Origin: Chryseobacterium indologenes | Lineage (GTDB): Bacteria; Bacteroidota; Bacteroidia; Flavobacteriales; Weeksellaceae | Assembly (NCBI RefSeq): GCF_001295265.1 | Contig: NZ_LJOD01000006.1 | Location: forward strand, 1-64,000 | Reading direction: 5' to 3' | Length of the DNA: 64,000 nucleotides | Part shown: piece after piece, positions 60,501 to 64,000 of the stretch | How positions within the stretch are numbered: the stretch's first letter is position 1 | How the letters are laid out: each line of letters starts with the position of its first letter | The notes under the pieces: generated by a model | The model's database searches: none | What the model was told of the DNA's origin: nothing | The model's input: only the letters and a program-made list of their open reading frames with translations | Program-made: the position numbers and the translations under genes

Positions 60501-61931
60501 ATGAAGTTTCACAACTTATATAGTTTCTTTTTTAACGGTACCGCACTACTATGTGGTGTGGTACTTTTTCCTTTATCATCGTGTACATCTGTAGCAGGTA
60601 ATAAAGGCAATGAAGTTCATTTCTGGCTTACAAAAGGAGATCAGAGTGTAAAATTACAGCGGCAGACTTCGGTGAAGTTTACCCAAAACAGTAATAACCT
60701 TCAGAATATTGTAATTGATGAATCCCAAAAGTTCCAGTATGTAGATGGTTTCGGATATACCTTAACCGGAGGAAGTGTGGAAGTCATCAACCGTCTTTCA
60801 CCTGCCAAAAGAAAAGCATTATTGAATGAGCTTTTTGGAGATGATGAAAATTCGATCTCTGTGAGCTATCTCAGGTTAAGTATCGGAGCTTCAGATCTGG
60901 ACGGAGAAGTTTTTTCATATGATGATCTGCCGGAAGGGCAGGCTGATCCTTCTTTGTCTAAATTCAGTCTGGCAAAAGATAAAAACCTGATTGCTATGCT
61001 GAAAGAAATCCTGGCAATTAACCCTTCAATAAAAATCATTGCAGCACCATGGTCGGCTCCCGTGTGGATGAAAGATAACGGGAAATCAAAAGGAGGCAGC
61101 TTAAAACGTGAATTTTACGGGGCTTACGCCAATTATTTTGTAAAGTATATTCAGGGAATGAAGAAAGAAGGAATTCATATTGATGCTATCACGCCCCAGA
61201 ATGAACCCTTACATCCCGGAAATAATCCAAGCCTGTATATGCCTTCTGAACAGCAGAGAGACTTTATCAAAGGCTTTTTAGGACCTGCTTTTAAAGCCAA
61301 CGGGATCAAAACCGGAATTGTGGTATACGATCATAACTGTAACAAACCGGAATATGCCCTTGATATTCTGAAAGATCCTGAAGCTTATCAGTATATTGAC
61401 GGTTCTGCCTTTCATTTATATGAAGGGGATATTTCAGCTTTAAGCACGGTTCATAACGCTTTTCCGGATAAAAATTTGTATTTTACCGAACAGTGGACCG
61501 GATCGAAAGGAACTTTTAACGAAGACCTGAACTGGCATATCAAAAATGTGATCATCGGCTCCATGAGAAACTGGAGCAAAACGGCTCTGGAATGGAATGT
61601 GGCTAATGATCCGCAGTATAAACCTCATACCGATGGCGGTTGTACGGAATGTAAAGGAGCAATAACAGTTTCCGACAGTGAAAACTTTACCCGAAATGTT
61701 TCCTACTACATTATAGCCCATGCCTCCAAATTTGTTCCTGCAGGCTCTCAGCGTATTGCTTCCACACAGACAGAACATCTTTCTACGGCAGCATTTAGAA
61801 CCCCAGAAGGAAAAACAGTTCTTATTGTGCAGAATGGAAGCAGCACCGATGAAAATTTTAATATACAATATAACGGAAAGACAGCTGCTGTAAAAATCTC
61901 CGGAAATTCAGCAGCAACCTACATTTTTTAA
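60501..61931 (+). CDS. GH30-family glycoside hydrolase, probable lipoprotein
   Basis: 476 residues. Lipobox PLSSC with C28. GH30 (beta/alpha)8 plus beta domain: acid/base E235 in ITPQNEPLHP, nucleophile E330 in LYFTEQWTGS; YVDGFGYTLTGGSV and WSAPVWMKDN also match the family. Relatives are beta-1,6-glucanases (GH30_3) or glucosylceramidases. Starts 2 bases after the susD stop. With GH3 downstream it should cut a beta-glucan at the cell surface or periplasm. Confidence 0.92.
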   Translation: MKFHNLYSFFFNGTALLCGVVLFPLSSCTSVAGNKGNEVHFWLTKGDQSVKLQRQTSVKFTQNSNNLQNIVIDESQKFQYVDGFGYTLTGGSVEVINRLSPAKRKALLNELFGDDENSISVSYLRLSIGASDLDGEVFSYDDLPEGQADPSLSKFSLAKDKNLIAMLKEILAINPSIKIIAAPWSAPVWMKDNGKSKGGSLKREFYGAYANYFVKYIQGMKKEGIHIDAITPQNEPLHPGNNPSLYMPSEQQRDFIKGFLGPAFKANGIKTGIVVYDHNCNKPEYALDILKDPEAYQYIDGSAFHLYEGDISALSTVHNAFPDKNLYFTEQWTGSKGTFNEDLNWHIKNVIIGSMRNWSKTALEWNVANDPQYKPHTDGGCTECKGAITVSDSENFTRNVSYYIIAHASKFVPAGSQRIASTQTEHLSTAAFRTPEGKTVLIVQNGSSTDENFNIQYNGKTAAVKISGNSAATYIF

Positions 61932-61941
61932 TAAACTAATT

Positions 61942-64000
61942 ATGAAGAAGGCTTATTTTTTACTTGCATTTTCAGCATTGGGCATGAATGCCTACGGACA
62001 GAAAACAGTTGATCAGAAGGTTTCAGAACTCCTGTCCAAAATGAGCCTGGAGGAAAAGGTAGGGCAGCTGGTACAGTACAGCGGATTTGAATATGCTACA
62101 GGCCCGCAGAACTCTAATTCTGCAACGGTTTTAGAAGAAATTAAAAAAGGAAGGGTAGGATCTATGCTTAATGTGGCAGGAGCTGAAGAGACCAGGGCTT
62201 TTCAGAAGCTTGCTTTACAGTCCGGGCTGAAAATTCCTTTACTGTTCGGGCAGGATGTTATCCACGGATATAGAACCACTTTTCCGGTTAATCTCGGACA
62301 GGCTGCCAGCTGGGACCTCGGGCTTATTGAAAAATCGGAAAGAATTGCCGCAACAGAAGCTTCTGCATACGGAATACACTGGACTTTCGCCCCGATGGTA
62401 GATATTGCCAGAGATCCAAGATGGGGAAGGGTAATGGAAGGTTCCGGAGAAGATACTTATCTGGGCACGCAGATCGGGCTCGCAAGAATCAGAGGCTTTC
62501 AGGGAAAAGGATTGGGAAGCCTTGATGCTGTGATGGCCTGTGCCAAACACTTTGCAGCATATGGTGCAGCAGTGGGAGGGAGAGACTATAATTCTGTGGA
62601 TATGAGCTTAAGACAGCTTCACGAAACCTATCTGCCTCCTTTCAAAGCGGCTGCAGATGCCGGTGCAGCTACTTTTATGAATTCTTTTAATGACATCAAC
62701 GGAATTCCGGCAACGGCCAACTCATATATTCTCAGAGATCTTTTAAAAGGAAGATGGAATTATAAAGGGTTTGTGGTCTCAGACTGGGGTAGCATAGGGG
62801 AAATGATTCCCCATGGTTATGCCAAAGATGCGGGAGAAGCGGCTGAAAGAGCCATTGAAGCGGGAAGTGATATGGACATGGAAAGCCGTATGTATATGGC
62901 AGAACTTCCCAAACTGGTAAAAGACGGAAAGGTAGAAATTAAGCTGATAGATGATGCTGCCGGCAGAATCCTGAAAAAGAAATTTGAAATGGGACTTTTT
63001 GAGGATCCCTACAGATTCAGCAGTGAAGAAAGACAAAAAGAGCAGACTCATAATACGGAACACCGGAAATTCGGAAGAGAGTTTGGTTCAAAAAGTATTG
63101 TACTGCTTAAAAATCAGGGAAATATATTACCTCTTTCAAAATCAGTAAAAACAGTTGCCCTGATTGGTCCTTTCGGGAAAGAAACAGTAGCTAATCACGG
63201 ATTCTGGTCAATTGCTTTTAAAGATGACCAGCAGAGAATTGTCTCCCAGTTTGACGGAATTAAAGGCCAGCTGGATAAAAACTCCACTTTATTATATGCA
63301 AAAGGCTGCAATGTAGATGACAATGACAGATCCATGTTTGCTGAAGCTGTTGAAACGGCAAAAAAAGCCGATGTAGTGATTATGACACTGGGAGAAGGGC
63401 ACGCGATGAGTGGAGAAGCAAAAAGCAGGAGCAGTATCGGGTTTACAGGAGTTCAGGAAGACCTTTTAAAAGAAATAGCAAAAACAGGAAAGCCCATTGT
63501 TCTGATGATTAATGCCGGAAGACCCCTGATCTTTAACTGGGCAGCTGATCATATTCCGGCCATCATGTATACCTGGTGGCTCGGTACGGAAGCCGGGAAT
63601 TCTATTGCTGATGTCCTGTTCGGGACCGTAAACCCCGGAGGAAAACTGCCGATGAGCTTTCCAAGAACGGAAGGGCAGATTCCGGTTTACTACAACCATT
63701 ACAATACGGGAAGACCTGCCAAAAACAATACAGACCGGAATTATGTTTCGGCCTATATTGACCTTGATAATGATCCTAAATTCCCTTTTGGCTACGGCCT
63801 TAGTTATACTGAATTTAAGTATTCCGATATGAACCTGAGCTCCACAGCTTTGAAAGGAAATCAGACTTTAACGGTTAGCGTTACCGTTTCCAATACCGGA
63901 AAACATGATGGAGAGGAGGTTGTACAGCTCTATGTGAGAGATTTATTCGGAAAGGTAGTAAGACCCGTGAAAGAGCTGAAAGATTTTCAGAAAGTACTGA
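61942..64000 (+). CDS. GH3 beta-glucosidase (BglX type), truncated by window end
   Basis: Open from ATG 61942 to the window edge, 686 codons. Signal peptide 1-20 (LAFSALGMNAYGQ). N-terminal GH3 barrel with nucleophile D281 in YKGFVVSDWGS and KHFAAYGAAVGGRDYN; second domain (about 370-590) with VMTLGEGHAMSGEAKSR and TWWLGTEAGNS; a fibronectin-III-like domain begins near 640 (VSNTGKHDGEEVVQLYVRD). BglX enzymes are about 750 residues, so the last ~65 codons lie outside. It removes terminal beta-linked glucose, completing the GH30 product. Starts 10 bases after GH30. Confidence 0.95.
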   Translation, partial: MKKAYFLLAFSALGMNAYGQKTVDQKVSELLSKMSLEEKVGQLVQYSGFEYATGPQNSNSATVLEEIKKGRVGSMLNVAGAEETRAFQKLALQSGLKIPLLFGQDVIHGYRTTFPVNLGQAASWDLGLIEKSERIAATEASAYGIHWTFAPMVDIARDPRWGRVMEGSGEDTYLGTQIGLARIRGFQGKGLGSLDAVMACAKHFAAYGAAVGGRDYNSVDMSLRQLHETYLPPFKAAADAGAATFMNSFNDINGIPATANSYILRDLLKGRWNYKGFVVSDWGSIGEMIPHGYAKDAGEAAERAIEAGSDMDMESRMYMAELPKLVKDGKVEIKLIDDAAGRILKKKFEMGLFEDPYRFSSEERQKEQTHNTEHRKFGREFGSKSIVLLKNQGNILPLSKSVKTVALIGPFGKETVANHGFWSIAFKDDQQRIVSQFDGIKGQLDKNSTLLYAKGCNVDDNDRSMFAEAVETAKKADVVIMTLGEGHAMSGEAKSRSSIGFTGVQEDLLKEIAKTGKPIVLMINAGRPLIFNWAADHIPAIMYTWWLGTEAGNSIADVLFGTVNPGGKLPMSFPRTEGQIPVYYNHYNTGRPAKNNTDRNYVSAYIDLDNDPKFPFGYGLSYTEFKYSDMNLSSTALKGNQTLTVSVTVSNTGKHDGEEVVQLYVRDLFGKVVRPVKELKDFQKVL

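Noticed and set aside
1..64000. tRNA, rRNA, CRISPR arrays, intact transposases, integrase/att sites
   Set aside because: Looked for and not seen; only reading by eye was possible, so a single tRNA could have been missed.

Overview
The window looks like chromosomal DNA of a Flavobacteriia species, most likely Chryseobacterium or a close Weeksellaceae relative. This is inferred from AT-rich DNA with Bacteroidota-type promoters (TAnnTTTG -7 boxes before dnaX, rsgA, ndk, ilvE, rsmG and others), GldI, GLPGLI, DUF4294 and DUF6952 proteins, a type IX secretion (T9SS) sorting domain, SusC/SusD, and an AOS-family enzyme of sphingo- or sulfonolipid synthesis. I saw no rRNA, tRNA, CRISPR array or intact insertion sequence.

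Bases 1-3.3 kb are an accessory area: decayed RHS-toxin ends interleaved with small immunity-like genes. Bases 3.5-8.2 kb hold a secreted nuclease, an MFS exporter, an orphan response regulator and a short AraC-type regulator. Bases 8.5-15.8 kb carry an acyltransferase-TetR pair with a candidate operator, dnaX with an 11-A slippage site, DAHP synthase/chorismate mutase, rsgA, a candidate structured RNA and ndk.

Bases 15.9-20 kb hold a fucosidase lipoprotein and, divergent from it, a compact three-gene cluster: a 70-residue secreted peptide ending in a CPACGMG motif, an MNIO (DUF692) iron oxidase 3 bases downstream, and a DUF1772 membrane protein. This is the best candidate for an undescribed system, probably a modified, exported, metal-related peptide.

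Bases 20.1-46.9 kb are mostly housekeeping: rpe, an M42 peptidase, mnmD, ilvE, the gldI-PPIase pair, an aspartic protease, a tandem M28 peptidase pair of which one copy has lost active-site residues, a serC-serA-DUF1015 operon, ferredoxin, an acyl-CoA reductase, a peroxiredoxin-thioredoxin-DUF6952 operon split by a perfect 41-base palindrome, an M16 protease, aspC and rsmG. Bases 46.9-53.9 kb hold a tightly packed lipoprotein/DUF922/AddB-like operon, a T9SS-exported lipase-like protein and a glutaryl-CoA dehydrogenase-like enzyme.

Bases 54-64 kb are a polysaccharide utilisation locus: an NrtR-like regulator with a degenerate Nudix box and an MFS transporter on the minus strand, divergent from susC-susD-GH30-GH3. 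The enzymes suggest a beta-glucan, perhaps beta-1,6-glucan. GH3 runs off the right edge.
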